Positions 1 to 11,160 of a stretch of 64,000 bases of DNA are shown one piece after another. This DNA is from Paragorgia papillata. Lineage: Eukaryota; Cnidaria; Anthozoa; Scleralcyonacea; Coralliidae. The stretch is taken from the NCBI GenBank assembly GCA_035771165.1, contig JAWNZC010000369.1, positions 434,001-498,000 of the forward strand, in the 5' to 3' direction. The translations under genes and the position numbers were made by a program. Under the pieces are notes generated by a model. That model was not told the origin of the DNA. It ran no database searches and saw only the letters and a program-made list of their open reading frames with translations. Positions within the stretch are counted from its first letter, which is position 1. Every line of letters begins with the position of its first letter.

Positions 1-304
1 TTTTCTCAATTATTATTGATTATCGTTGACTTGACACGACTTACGTATAAGAACTTATATAGAAACCTGAACAAGAACTTGAACAGGTACTTACATAAAT
101 GATACATAGGTGCATTCAGTTATGGCCTCCAGTAAATCTTTATCAGCAGCTTTTATGATTGCTTTTTGCATTCGTGGATTACACTGTGTCAATACGTTCA
201 GGAAGTCGCAGCTCCTTCTTATACGAGCAAACATCTTCAAATGATCGTGCGTTGACTTTACACCCCTTTCTATATGTGATAGTCATAGTCCAAAGACTAT
301 ATAT

Positions 305-509
305 AGTCCCTCAAAGTATATCATGTATTTGGATGCGAATAACCTCTATGATTGGGCTATGCCAGTCATAATATCATATGAGACTATCAGAGTAAACCTT
401 GCTAAATATAAAGAGGATAGCACAAAAGGGTTGATACTAGAGGTAGACCTAGAATATCCGAAAGAGCTTCATGATCTACACAATAGCTATATCCATTAGC
501 CCCTGAGAA
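305..509 (+). pseudogene. Polinton/Maverick-type DNA polymerase B relic, palm motif A segment
   Basis: Read in the frame starting at 305, this stretch encodes the motif A neighbourhood of protein-primed type B DNA polymerases: a D-A-N-N-L-Y block with W-A-M just after it, then an L-E-V-D-L-E-Y-P segment and L-H-D-L-H-N before a stop at about 507. Such polymerases are carried by Polinton/Maverick elements and related virus-like DNAs. The segment has no start of its own, ends in a stop and is out of frame with the downstream part at 891-1739, so it is a dead fragment. I infer that it and the downstream part were once one gene, later split by frameshifts and by the MITE at 604-828. The exact parent element cannot be told from this piece. 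Confidence 0.7.
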
Positions 510-603
510 AATGCAAGTTAAAAGTGACATGCTATCAGACAATCCAAAACAATTTTTAAATATCAGTAGGTGACGTACGTAAACAAGCACATTCCAAACC
601 TAA

Positions 604-828
604 AGCCCTAATCAAACGAGAACGCAAGTCATCGCAAGTTGGCAGTCACAAATTTCTGTGGCGGTCGTTCGAACACCCAAATTAACAAAATATAGGTTTC
701 ATGAGTGTTTTAAACAAGTTTTAACTTTGTCACGGTACATAATATTTTCGGGAAATTATTCAGAGCGGCGGGCTGAGGTAGCGTGACTGCCAACTTGCGA
801 TGACTTGCGTTCTCGTTTGATTAGGGCT
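604..828. mobile_element. 225-bp MITE with perfect 46-bp terminal inverted repeats
   Basis: The ends 604-649 and 783-828 are exact reverse complements over 46 bp (outer bases AGCCCTAATCAAACG). The element is flanked by the trinucleotide TAA at 601-603 and 829-831. A 3-bp TWA target duplication is typical of PIF/Harbinger elements. It has no ORF, so it is non-autonomous. It sits inside the polymerase relic; the unmutated inverted repeats suggest a recent insertion. Confidence 0.85.
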
Positions 829-831
829 TAA

Positions 832-1739
832 CGGACATAACTAAATACGTCTTCACTACAGAAATCTTCAGCTGTACACCGAACTAGAGTTTGACCAGTC
901 CCCATTGGCTGAAAAAGTACATAGACTTTAACACTCAGAAGAGGACATTCGCCAAGAACGCATTCGAGAAGGACTTTTTTAAACTCATGAACAACAGCGT
1001 TTTTGGTAAAACGATGGAGAATATCCGTAAACGAATTGACGTTCGACTGGTCACAAACAAGGACAAATTTTTGAAACTATATCTTCTAAACCAACCTTCG
1101 TCTCATCAAAAATATTCAACGAAAATTTGGTAGCTGTTCACAAAACCAAAGAGACGCTAACTCTTAATAGACCATCGTACGTCGGGATGTGTATACTAAT
1201 AACTAGACATAAGTAAAACACTGATGTATGACTTTCACTATAACTATATCAAAACGAAGTACGGGATTAATGGCTTAAAGCTGCTGTTTACAGACGGTGA
1301 TAGCTCAACATACGAAGTCCAATCCGAAAATGTCTACAAGGACTTCTGGAACGACAGACAGATGTTTGACAACAGTGACTATCTAAAAGACAGTCCATAT
1401 ACCACTTCACTGAAAACAAAAAGGTTATTGGTAAAATGAAAAGACGAAGCAGCAGGCGTATACCTATTATTGAATTCGTCGGTCTGAGAAGTAAGATGTA
1501 TAGCTACATAAAAAGTGACAGTCAGGGTGGAAAGAAAGCAAATAAAGCATGACGACTACAAGGACACGTTATTCGGTGGTAAACAAATGCTATATAACAT
1601 GAAGACTATAAGTGTAAACCATCAACTAGGTAGCTACGAAATCAACAAAGTGTCTCTACCTTGCTTCGACGACAAGAGATACATTTTAGATGATGGAATA
1701 AGCAGTTACGCGAACGGACACTATAGAACAATCAATTGA
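832..1739 (+). pseudogene. Polinton/Maverick-type DNA polymerase B relic, C-terminal half
   Basis: Three open stretches in one frame (891-1133, 1224-1439, 1515-1739), plus a short piece before 891 in another frame, match the C-terminal palm and thumb of protein-primed polymerase B. Visible signatures are a FFKLMNNSVFGKTMEN-type block, MYDFHYNYIK, a motif C region and a terminal ILDDG...GHYR block. Motif C reads D-G-D-S where the family has D-T-D-S, so a catalytic-site residue is changed. Stops near 1131 and 1437 and a frameshift near 890 break the gene. The family is clear; the element type (Polinton against another virus-like DNA) is inferred from the polymerase alone. No capsid, integrase or protease genes are visible. 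Confidence 0.75.
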
Positions 1740-1920
1740 TTGGTTGTAGGCTGAATAGGATAATAGGGCCCATTATCCGAAACAGCAACTAATCAATCAA
1801 AGTTACCTTTTTACTTCTACTAATCGAGAACAACACCCTGTACCCACCAAACAGACTATAGGATATCACAATGAATATGCTCTAGTCAGTGATTTTTTTG
1901 GAGTCGTATATACACTTCAA

Positions 1921-2031
1921 TAATATTTTTGTTAACCCGATTTTTGGAAAATTTGAAAATGCGCCCATACCGCTAATATTTTTGTTAGGGCCCGATTTTT
2001 GGAAAATTAGTTGAAAATGCGCCCATACCGC
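1921..2031. repeat. Tandem duplication, two copies of a roughly 55-bp unit
   Basis: Two adjacent copies, about 1921-1973 and 1974-2031, share the core GATTTTTGGAAAATT and the end GCGCCCATACCG, with small indels. No coding content. Confidence 0.8.
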
Positions 2032-2080
2032 CAACTCCTATACTACTGCAATTTCAACCTACTATAGTATTTTTTAAATA

Positions 2081-2083
<3 letters not shown>

Positions 2084-2126
<43 letters not shown>
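2084..2126. repeat. (TA)n microsatellite
   Basis: An uninterrupted TA run lies between the tandem duplication and the intronic repeat shared with the other gene copies. Confidence 0.95.
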
Positions 2127-2128
<2 letters not shown>

Positions 2129-3132
2129 TTGTTGAATCTGTGTAAAATTCAATAAAACACCAATAATATTAATTTTACTTTGTGTAAGGTATAATACTGT
2201 AATCAAATTTTAAAAAAGATGTTAGTATTGTATTGATGAATTTGATCATTTCCCAGAAATATATAGGTTTGAGTGTGTTGTGGGAAGTAAGTCGTTGTGA
2301 AATAATAACATGTACAAGGTATTTAGTATTACAGTAATTATAAAAAGAGGTTAGTTTGAAAATAATGAGTATTGAAACTAAGTAGTATAAAACTACATGT
2401 ACGAAAAAGTGGTTCTCCAGACAGCGCATGTGAGCATGCATGATAGTCAGCAGAAGCTAAAGTTAATACTGCACACTTCTGAAGTAGAAAAAATTGTTTA
2501 AATTAGTATAATATATGTATTTGACAATAGAAGATATATATTGTATATAGTTTCATTTAGTGATTCAAAATACTGTGTTCACAAGTTTATGTATGTTTTT
2601 CCTACCGTTTTAAACTGTTTTCTTTATAAATATCGCTCGTAAATTTCGCTTTGTCACAGTTTTCGCGGCGTTTCTTTTAAAATTCGCTGTTTACACATGA
2701 AGTTGTCAAAACCATTTGGATAATAAAACTCATTTGCATCCCTGTACAGTAGCTCTCTGTTGAATATATTTTTTCTGTGGCAAGCGAAATAGTTAGGAAA
2801 ATCGGTCAATTTTAAATGACAGAATGTAAAAAAATAACTTTTTGGACTGCGGTCAGATATTGTAAAAAACTGCCCGCACATGTAGCCAATCAAATTGCAG
2901 GAAAGCCTAGGATTCCGCCCACTCACGACTAATAAAAAAATAAATGGATATATTGTATAAATTAACAAATAGAATGAAATTTTCCTTTTGGTAGATATGA
3001 AATCTATAAATCAGTTGATTTTGAAATTTTCTTACAGTATTATTATTTATGAAAAGTTTCTAATTATAATAAAGATTTTCGTTAATAAATTTACCATTAA
3101 AAAAGATTTTAAAAATCTTGAAAAAATTTTAC
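2127..3132 (-). other. Gene A, end-proximal part of the large intron
   Basis: On the minus strand this is the start of the intron that follows the first coding exon of gene A. It is recognisably homologous to 25411-25982 (gene B) and about 52560-52830 (gene C): the same order of GTTGTTGA..., ATGTACAAGGTATTTAG and TTATAATAAAGATTTTCG blocks. At 3082-3085 the sequence TTAA is the unoccupied target of the transposon that fills the same place in genes B and C. No exon was recognised here. Confidence 0.7.
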
Positions 3133-5113
3133 CTTCAAAAAAACGAACAAACGGTTTTGTTACAATGGTTTTCGACTCCAGATGAAGAACAAGACCTCGG
3201 CAAAGTCGAACTATTGGATGATCAAAAGAAGATGAACCATAATAATTGAAGATCTCCAAGTTGGTGGATGGGTCAATCTTTCTTTCAACTCCATCAAGCT
3301 TGACTAGTTCGCTAATTTGTGAGTATAGTTCATCAAAAGAATAGTTAACCGTTGGGTGATTCTGAGGAGTGCGTGTACTCTGAGTGATCTCTTCTCTGAG
3401 GGGTGCGTGTACTCTGAGTGATCGCTTCCCTTCTTCTCCATTAGACTCTGTAATTTGCATGATATCTGCAGCCAGATCATCTTGAGTATAAGGACAACCA
3501 GTTCTTTCAACATGATCAAGTGTTTCATCCACATCTGGCGTTACTTTGTCATGGCGTGGAAAAAGACAATTCCAAGAACCACGGCGGTGGTTCCACTCAC
3601 ACTCGATAATTCGACCATAACTTCCATACTCTGAGTAATATTTCATGCCATCACCAAAAGAAGAGATGCCAGTGCAGCGTCGTTTTTCTGACATCAGATC
3701 TTTGTAAGCAATATTGCAATGAGTTGAGTCTTCAGGTTGCCATGTAAATAACAAGGGATCAGAGCCAAAAGTGTATGGTGTTTCTGGAGTGAAAACTAAA
3801 CCATTGTATGGATAGAACATATTGCTCAGATTGGGAGAGCTTAGGTAGGCAAATATTGTATCAGGAGTGGATTGGTGATGCTCCTTAATAACAACATTTA
3901 CTTTAAGCTTCTCTGTGCCGTTTTCTTCTTCAGCATTAACAGGCTGCAATTTCCTGTCAGCACTCGAGTGAACAGCACCAGATGCCAGCTCCATAACAGA
4001 TACTATATCTTTGCTGATAGAAAGCTGACTAAGGATTTCATATCGCTCACTAAATGGCCATTTCCACATCACTTGACCAGACACAGCAAGTACATCAAAT
4101 ATCATAAATACATTTGTTTCCAGCCAAGTAATTTTGTGAGGATGACTGATATCGGACATGGAAGTAGATGACATGAGTTCTCCGTCTAGTACGGTATTGG
4201 CGGGTAATTCAGTTCCCTCGTCAATAAGACAGGGGTAAACTTCTTTTTTTTTGTTAATCAAAAACGTTTCTTCGTGGATTTTCACCAATAAGAAACGGAC
4301 ACCATTTGCTTTTAAGGTCACATGGTATCTGGTTGGATTAGCGACCCACATGACATCTCGATTGCAATGGATGAAAGAAGCTGGAAGTGCAAAATCGAAC
4401 CAAGTGACATCCAAAATCGAAAGTAGTAAAGTGTAAATACTGTTTATCTTTACAGAATCAACAAGAAGATAGCGAACATTGTTTGGGCAACGAATAGCCG
4501 GGTTATCATCTTTGAAGATTCGTCTTTGTCTTAGTTTGCTTAATTTGTCTAGTTCTGACAGCATCAAGCTTGGTAGATCAGCTGTCATCGGCATTGAGTA
4601 CAGCATGTTCACTTTCTTATAGTAATTAAAGACGACATTAGATTTCCTACGCCAGTCGTTAAGATAACTATCAGCTGAACCACGAAATACGTCTCTTGCT
4701 TCTCCTCGTTTCTCCCAGCGCTCTTGTAATTTTGTGGGGTCAACATCCATCACAAATGCTCGAGACATTTCAAAGCCATATTTCTTAGCCTGTGAGGTTA
4801 TATACTGTGCATCACCCAGATCCTTCACACAATCTAAAAGCAATATGTGATGTGTTGTTGAAGCTTTGAAAGCATCAAATGTTTCGTTGATCAATTTGTG
4901 GCAGAATGCTTTGACTATTTTCATATTGGGTTCTTGCCATGGACTCAAAATTTCTTTTTCGCGAAGTTTTTCCCCAGTTGATAGAAACATGACTTTACCT
5001 TCTGTAAGAGCCCCTGAAGCAGGATCATAAGCTGCTGCTTTGCCACAGCTTGTCTTGCCAATACCACTTGGACCGAGAAGAATAAAAATCAGCTTTTTGT
5101 TGCTACTTTCCAT
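3133..5113 (-). CDS. Gene A, first coding exon: kinase-like, capping-like and N-terminal RNA ligase domains
   Basis: This exon encodes 660 residues, from an ATG at 5113 (context AAACAAAATGG, in-frame stop TAG upstream) to a GAAG|GTAAAA donor at 3132. Residues 14-21 are a Walker A loop (GPSGIGKT), followed by adenylate-kinase-like STGEKLRE and an LLLDC strand. Residues 268-273 (KANGVR) are capping-enzyme motif I, 309-313 (LDGEL) motif III, 338-343 (IFDVLA) motif IIIa, 436-443 motif IV and 455-460 (LFTWQP) motif V. IIECEW...FPRHDK at 502-523 fits the OB-fold motif VI. Residues 590-660 are the N-terminal part of a T4 Rnl1-type RNA ligase (LCRGLVL, KPFVRFFE). The rest of the ligase must lie left of base 1. 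Compared with B and C it has a longer segment around residue 385 and a CGK rather than GGK after the P-loop. The reading frame is intact. Confidence 0.88.
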
Positions 5114-5155
5114 TTTGTTTTGCAATCGCACAGGTATCCAAACCTGGCTCTAAAT
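5114..5155 (-). other. Gene A, 5' UTR part of the first coding exon and 3' splice acceptor
   Basis: On the minus strand TTAATTTCTTTAG precedes ATTTAGAGCC, a good polypyrimidine/AG acceptor (AG at 5157-5156). The next 42 bases hold an in-frame stop before the ATG. The same acceptor is present in genes B and C, which argues for a spliced upstream non-coding exon. Confidence 0.65.
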
Positions 5156-5385
5156 CTAAAGAAATTAAATATATTTTGTTCACAAAATATGCAGACAACG
5201 GTACCTCCAAATAATGATTCAAAATAATTATTTAACCTCATAATATTAATTAAGGGACTGTTCATTATTTATTGTACAGGGGGGTGGGGGTGGGAGGAGA
5301 AACTCTGGGAGGTAACATCACCCCCGTCACCCCCCCCCCCCCCCTCCCCCATCACCTAAACACAAAAAATCATGTACTTCTGTAA

Positions 5386-5530
5386 TAATAAGGTGTTACT
5401 CTGAGTGACGAACCATACCAGACAAGTAGAAAAAACTCTACTTTGGGCTGGCTGAGATTCGAACCCGTGACCTTCGGTTTACTAGTCCAATGCTCTACCA
5501 ACTGAGCTACAGGTCAAGTTGGGAGCTGAT
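5386..5530 (-). mobile_element. tRNA-derived SINE, head with pol III boxes
   Basis: On the minus strand the head contains a perfect tRNA A box (TAGCTCAGTTGG) and a near-perfect B box (GGTTCGAATCT), 35 bases apart. The anticodon loop would read CTAGTAA (AGT, threonine-like). The body continues as GCCAAAGTAGAG-like sequence with a pyrimidine tail. Acceptor-stem pairing is absent, so this is a SINE head rather than a working tRNA gene. Partial copies follow at 5655-5770 and 6624-6705. Confidence 0.75.
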
Positions 5531-5632
5531 CGTTGATGATGGTACTTAGGCTACTTGATATTTTGAAACAGACTAGTTTCTTCAATATCGATCTAGACAA
5601 TAGTCTTCATACATGAAGATTTCGAATAATAA

Positions 5633-5770
5633 TATTATGGGACAGTGAACTCGGGTGGAGAATAATAAATAATAAGGTGTTATACTCCAAGTGACAAACC
5701 GTACCAGACAAGTAGAGAAAACTCTACTTTGGCCTGGCTGAGATTCGAACCCGCGACCTTCGAATCGCAG
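5633..5770 (-). mobile_element. Second, truncated copy of the tRNA-derived SINE
   Basis: It repeats the body of the 5386-5530 SINE (ACCAGACAAGTAGAG..., B box GGTTCGAATCT) but loses the A-box half at about 5770, where LINE sequence begins. Its outer end GGGACAGTGAACTCG is found inverted at 6672-6693. Confidence 0.7.
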
Positions 5771-6620
5771 TAAACCCCAACCACAGCAGTAAAACTACGA
5801 TGGAACTCAGCATCGATAATACTAAATTGGAAGAAGCAGAAGGAGAAAAGCTGCTTGGAGTTGTCATCGATTCAAACCTCTCATGGAACTTTCATATTGA
5901 CGACAATGATTAAAAAACTTATGTAACTCTAGAATATATCTCCTTAAAACTTTTTCCTGTAGGAAAATGTTATATAATGCCCTCATTAAGCCAATATTAG
6001 AGTATTGCTGTACGGTGTGGGGAAACTGCTCTGTTGAAAATCTTCAAAGACTTCTAAGATTACAGAAACGATGTGCTAATTAGTTAATCCTATATAGATG
6101 CCACCATGCATGAATGACAACTGACTCAGTTAAGCTCTTTAACAAACTGGGTTGGCTGCCCATAGACAATATTATATGCATTAAGAAACTTTATATGCTT
6201 CATAAAATAAGTCAAGCCCATATTGCCCAGATTACTTTAATACATATATTGAATATATTAGAAACACTCATAAGTATAGCACAAGATCTGCCTCTATCTA
6301 ATAATATAGCAATACCAGCTTGCAAAAGAAACTCTGGCCTAATAACGTTTCATTCAAGCGCCTGCCGTTTGTGGAACGTCCTTCATCCTAGTTGTCGGGA
6401 AATTATCTCTCATACTAATTTTAGAAAGTATTTATATAACCAATATCTCATTAAGAACTCCTCACTAGACCATGCACTTTCAGACCTACAAGATCGACAT
6501 ACTGATACACATACCTATTTATTTCTATTTATTTGTTTCTTTTGTAGGAGGGCCATTATGAAAACTACCGGGTGACCGCGGTAATCAATGTACTCCACCC
6601 TCGTTAAATAAACATTTTCT
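5771..6620 (+). pseudogene. Non-LTR retrotransposon (LINE) reverse transcriptase C-terminal fragment
   Basis: Reading across frames gives a LGVVIDSNLSWNFHID block, ALIKPILEYCCTVWGN, LQRLLRLQKRCA and then, in the frame of 6114-6575, KLGWLPI...MLHKISQ and SACRLWNVLHPSC. This is the usual C-terminal tail of Jockey/CR1/L2-type LINE reverse transcriptases. It is 5'-truncated and has several frameshifts and stops. The end AAATAAACATT may be the original 3' end. The clade is not resolved. Confidence 0.7.
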
Positions 6621-6623
6621 TCT

Positions 6624-6705
6624 TTTTCTACTTGTCTGGCATGGTTCATCACTCGGAGTAACACTCAATCCGAGTTCACTGTCCCATAATAATTATTCGA
6701 AACGT
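6624..6705 (+). mobile_element. SINE body fragment in inverted orientation
   Basis: CTACTTGTCTGGCATGG and GAGTTCACTGTCCCATAAT are the reverse complement of the body and end of the SINE pieces at 5386 and 5655. Together they bracket the LINE fragment as an inverted pair. Confidence 0.7.
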
Positions 6706-6767
6706 ACTTTTGTATTTTAATACAGAACTTGTTGTTTCAAAATACATGAAACAAAATATATGTATTT

Positions 6768-9658
6768 ATGAAATAAAAATAATTAACATCATGCGATGTG
6801 TATGTGTTGTTGTTCCACAGATCCCTTGGGGGTATCAAATCCACTAGCCCCTTGGCTAAGTTTAATGAGCGTAGATGCTCAGAGCTCATTCGTGTACTGA
6901 CTGCTGTATGTGACACTTCGCTACCAAGAGGCTGCTTGTCTATATGCTGTTTCTCGAATTTCTCGGGTTCTGTCTAAGACTACAGTCTGCTATTTACCCG
7001 TCCACAGCGTTGTTGGCAGATACATGGGAAAAGCTGCCATGAAACTAGGTCCTTTCCCTGTCCTTTGTTTGTCGTGCTTCGTCGCTTGATATGCTGCCTA
7101 GAATTTGGCTCAACTGGCTCTTCATTCCGACCGGTTTATGCCGGTTGTACGGTTTGTACACTGTAGCTTAGCTTTCAGACGTTTTTTAGCTGTGGCTCAT
7201 TGCCACGTTTGTGCTTAATTATCAGTTTTTGTCGCGTCTCATGGATTTGCTGCAATTTTTATACGCTGGTGTTTGGCCGCTAGCTTGCTTGCGTGGCTTG
7301 TTCAGTTGTTCGTTCTCTCCACAGTTATTACCAGAGAATTTTGTTGTACACAGACCACTACTTTGGTCCTTGTTGTTGTTTTTTTTTGCAGCCCCCCAAC
7401 AGCTTGTTCGTTGCGTTTTTGAGCTATAGCCTTATCGAAGGAGACTGTTTATTCTGGCTCTCGGCGCAGTTCAATCAGCTTGTGTTTATGAGCTAAGCGT
7501 TTGTATGTTTGACCGGCTCGTAGCATATGCTACTGTAGCTGTTCAGATCTCGGTACTGTTCCGCTCTGGCGTACAAGTTCGAAAGGCCAAAAGTTGGACG
7601 CCCTAATTTAGGATAAATTATCAGGTGAGTCGAGTCGTTTGATTTTATCTAAATATTGCCTGGCCTGGTCTATTCTGCCGTCCGCCCTGGGACAAGTTAT
7701 TCTTCGCTGGCAATTTGCTGTACTATATATTTGGTAAATCCTTTATATGGCTTCCTTAGCGTTATATTTTACTCTGCATGCATGCTCAATTAAGTTGTCT
7801 TTTCGATACCGTGTCTAACTTGTCTAGTATTGGCTTACAGAGTGCCCTATTTCTGTGCTGGCTTTTGTGCGGTTTACTGCTTTAGCTCACAGCAATTATC
7901 TGTTATGTTTCTTGTGTGCTAGGATTGTGCTATTGTGTCTATTACAGGTATGCGCTTTGTCGTCTATTATCTGCTTTCGTGGGCTAAGTGTCCTTGCATG
8001 GTCTGGGTGTCATGCTGGGAAGTTGCTAATTCTCCCCTCCTGTTCTGGGCCAATCCGCATTATGAGCGCACATGTGTTGTAGGCCTTCCCTCACTTTTGG
8101 GCTGCAAGTCGAGATGTTGGGCCATGCTAGCCCCTTTCCCACAGTGGGAATTACACACTGGGCTCACCGATTTCGTCTTTCAGCCTGCTAACTGTTGCAT
8201 GGTTCCTACAGGGTTTGGACTTAGGCGGGTCTTACTTGTTTTCGTCTATGTGCTGTACTGCTGCGGGGTCTATTACCAGCCTTTCTTCATGGCGAGATCA
8301 AAGATCATACACGGTTATGTCTTGTGGGTTAATTGGCTGACACACCGGATGTGTTTCTGGTGCTTCCATTGCTCCCCCCTGTCTCTTGTTGCCAAGTCTT
8401 GCGCCTCACCAGTCTCAGTTCCTAGGCTTGCCACCGCTGCCGGTGGTTTCAGATAGTATGTCTTGCTGCTGCGCCTGATGTGTCTTAGGTTATCCCGCTG
8501 CACTTGCTGTGTTAGGTGGGTTCACTTACCCCACCACCACTGGGTCAGCCCTGGGTCCATTGCTGCAGTGTTTGTTTTTATGTCACACTTGCTGCTGTGC
8601 GTACCTTAGGTTACCGCCGCAGCGGTCTTTGACATTGGTTGTGGTACTACTACCACACCCGCCGTGTCTGACTTTACAATAGTTGCTCCGCTTACTTGTC
8701 TTCGGTTACTGTAGTTCTGCGTGCGACGAACCTATGGTTCCTAGAGCTGCTGCGCGAGACATGTCTTAGGTTACCTTGATTGCGGTGCATGCCGTGTTTT
8801 AGCTTAAGAGTTACTTCCACATTTTTCTAGCTGTGGCACTTGATGTGTTACATTTGTGGTTGTGCTGCATCGTTGTGTCCACCTGCCGCTGCGTATGATG
8901 GGTCTTACGCTTGTGATGCGGATGCGCTTAGGGGTCTATAGCTTCTGCATCTGCTGTTTGCCGCAGGTCGTCTCTTAGGTTTCACTCTACTGCCGAGGCA
9001 CGTACTGGGTTGTTGGTTACCGTTGTCACTCTACCTGGGTGTAGGTTAAGTTACCATGCATGTGGGGGTGGCTTATAGGTTACGTTTGCTAGTGCTTGCA
9101 TGCTTTGCCATTCCGGCTGCTTGTTTGTGTTCTAAGTGTTCAACGAGCTCTTGGCACGTGCCACGCCTTGTTGCCCCCTTCTTTTTTTTCTCCTGCTGCA
9201 TCTCATGTGTCGTTGCGCATATATTTGTCGCGGTGCCGGATGTGTCTGACCCATGCTGTAGCGGGCTTCCCGGACTCTCTTGGTCCAACAGTGCCTCTCG
9301 TCGTTACATTCGCAGTTCTCCATGTATTGGGTTGGAGAAACGCCATTGGGCAGGGTTCGTGCCTCGAATCCCTTCTCCAGCATAGCTGGAGGGTGTCGTT
9401 GGAGAGGGTAATTCTCGGCAACATTGCTACAAGTTAGTTGGGAGTTTAGGCTTGCCTGGAGCTGCTCCGCTCCCGTCTTGGTGGATCGCCTGTTCCTGTA
9501 AACTGTTCCTCAGCTCTTAGGGCAAACCCTCTCCGACAGAGCTACACCTTCCAAAGGTCGTAGTTTACATTACTGTGTCCTTCTTAGGCACACTAGTGCT
9601 GGTACTGTAGTTAATGGCGTGGTATCAAGCCCTATGCCAGACATTGCAGGATTGTTAA
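6768..9658 (+). repeat. G+T-rich long tandem unit 1
   Basis: The unit begins with ATTAACATCATGCGATGTG...CCTTGGCTAAGTTTAATG and ends with a roughly 250-bp block (9402-9658: GAGAGGGTAATTCT ... GACATTGCAGGATTG). Both blocks recur in the next unit. The plus strand is strongly G+T-rich and A-poor. Open frames here translate to Cys/Leu/Tyr-rich sequence without recognisable domains, and I do not treat them as genes. It may be the non-coding end of a YR-type retroelement, but no enzyme sequence supports this. Confidence 0.65.
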
Positions 9659-9989
9659 ATGTATTTATGAAATAAAAATAATTAACATCATGCGATGTGT
9701 ATGTGTTGTTGTTCCACAGGTCCCTTGGGGTTCTACTTGGGGGTATCAAATCCACTAGCCCCTTGGCTAAGTTTAATGAGCGTAGATGCGACACTTCGCT
9801 ATCACCCACCCACCCACCTCGTGTAGTAGGCGTCCAGGTGGTTGAGCCGTTGCCATACCTTGGCTTGAGCTCGCTCAGTTGTGCAAGTAGGATTTGTATT
9901 GCTGCTGGTGACCCTTGTGCCTGCAATCGTTGCGGGGATGGTATTTATGTTCCTTGCGGTGCTACAGTTGCGGGCCGGGTACTGCATTT

Positions 9990-10470
9990 GCACTACTTTG
10001 CAATCATACAGATGCTGGGTGGTTGCTTGTGTGCTACTTTGCCTTCATATTGTTGCCGGGAGGGGGGGACTGCTTTTGTGCTAATGTTCCTTGCTGTCTT
10101 ACAGTCGCTAGGTGGTTGCAGGTGTGCTACTTTGCTATCATATTGTTGCTGGGAGACTGCATTTATGCTATTGTACCTGGCTATTGTACAGTTGCTTGAT
10201 GGTTGCATGTGTGCTACTTTACTGTTATATTGTTGCTGGGGACTGCATTTGTCCTTATGTACCTTGCTATCGTGCCATTGCTAGGTGGTCGCATGTGTGC
10301 TACTTTGCTATCATATTGTTGCGGGGGGACTGCATTTGTGCTAATGTACCTTGCTGTCGTACAGTTGCTACGTGGTTGCATGTACGCTACTCTGCTGTAA
10401 TCTTCTTGTTGGTGGGGGACTGCATTTGTGCTAATGTTCCTTGCTGTCATACAGTTGTGGGGGTCCCGCT
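9990..10470 (+). repeat. Minisatellite, roughly 87-93-bp units
   Basis: The phrase GTGCTACTTTGCT and its variants recur at about 10031, 10124, 10211, 10297 and 10384. Each is followed by ATATTGTTGC...GACTGCATTTGTGCTAATG and CTTGCTGTCGTACAGTTGC. Roughly five to six diverged copies. Confidence 0.8.
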
Positions 10471-10869
10471 TTGCGTTGGGGCTATTTACTATCCCTCAGT
10501 TGCTGAGGCCATGTTTGTGCTCCTGTACCCTGGGTGACTGCCTTTGTCCTTTGGTACCTTGGGTGACTGTCTTTGTCCTCCTGTACCCTGGGTGACTGCC
10601 TTTGTCCTACGACGCCTTGCTGTCGTACTGTTGCTGGGGATCTGCGTTGCGCTAAGTTGCTGTCATCTGCTGTTGCAGGGGGCTCCTTTGTGCTACTTTG
10701 CTATACTACAGTTGTGGGTGACTGTAGATGTGCTTTTCTGCTGCCGTACAGTCTTTGGGAACTGTATTGTGCTTTCTGCTGCTGTACTGTCACTGGGGCA
10801 GTGTATTTGTGCTCCCCTGCCATTGCCCTGTTGTGCAGGGATCTCTTTAATTGTATTGCGAAGTCGTTA

Positions 10870-11160
10870 TGCAGGTCTGTACTGTGCAACACTGCTTATC
10901 GTACAGGTGTTGGGGGTCTGTATTTGTGCTCCCCTGCTGTTACACAGTCATGTGGGGGGTCCTCAGTGTGTGTGGGTCTGTACTGTGCAACATTGCCATA
11001 CAGACGTTGGGGGTCTGTATTTGTGCTCCCCTGCTGTTGCACAGTCATGTGGGGGGTCCTCAGTGTGTGCGGGTCTGTTCTGTGCAATATTTGCATACAG
11101 GCGTTGGGGGTCTGTATTTGTGCTCCCCTGCTGTTGAACAGTCATGTGGGGGGTCATCTG
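10870..11160 (+). repeat. Minisatellite, three copies of a roughly 105-bp unit
   Basis: GTTGGGGGTCTGTATTTGTG ... CAGTCATGTGGGGGGTC occurs three times in tandem with few differences, a younger array than the one at 9990-10470. Confidence 0.85.

Noticed and set aside
5131..5131. Longer start for gene A (and the matching positions 33092 and 55513)
   Set aside because: These positions are GTG or TTG codons. The first ATG with good context is at 5113, 33080 and 55501, with in-frame stops upstream.
5446..5516. tRNA-Thr(AGT) gene
   Set aside because: The A and B boxes are good but the acceptor stem does not pair and a related truncated copy with SINE body lies next to it, so I call it a SINE head.
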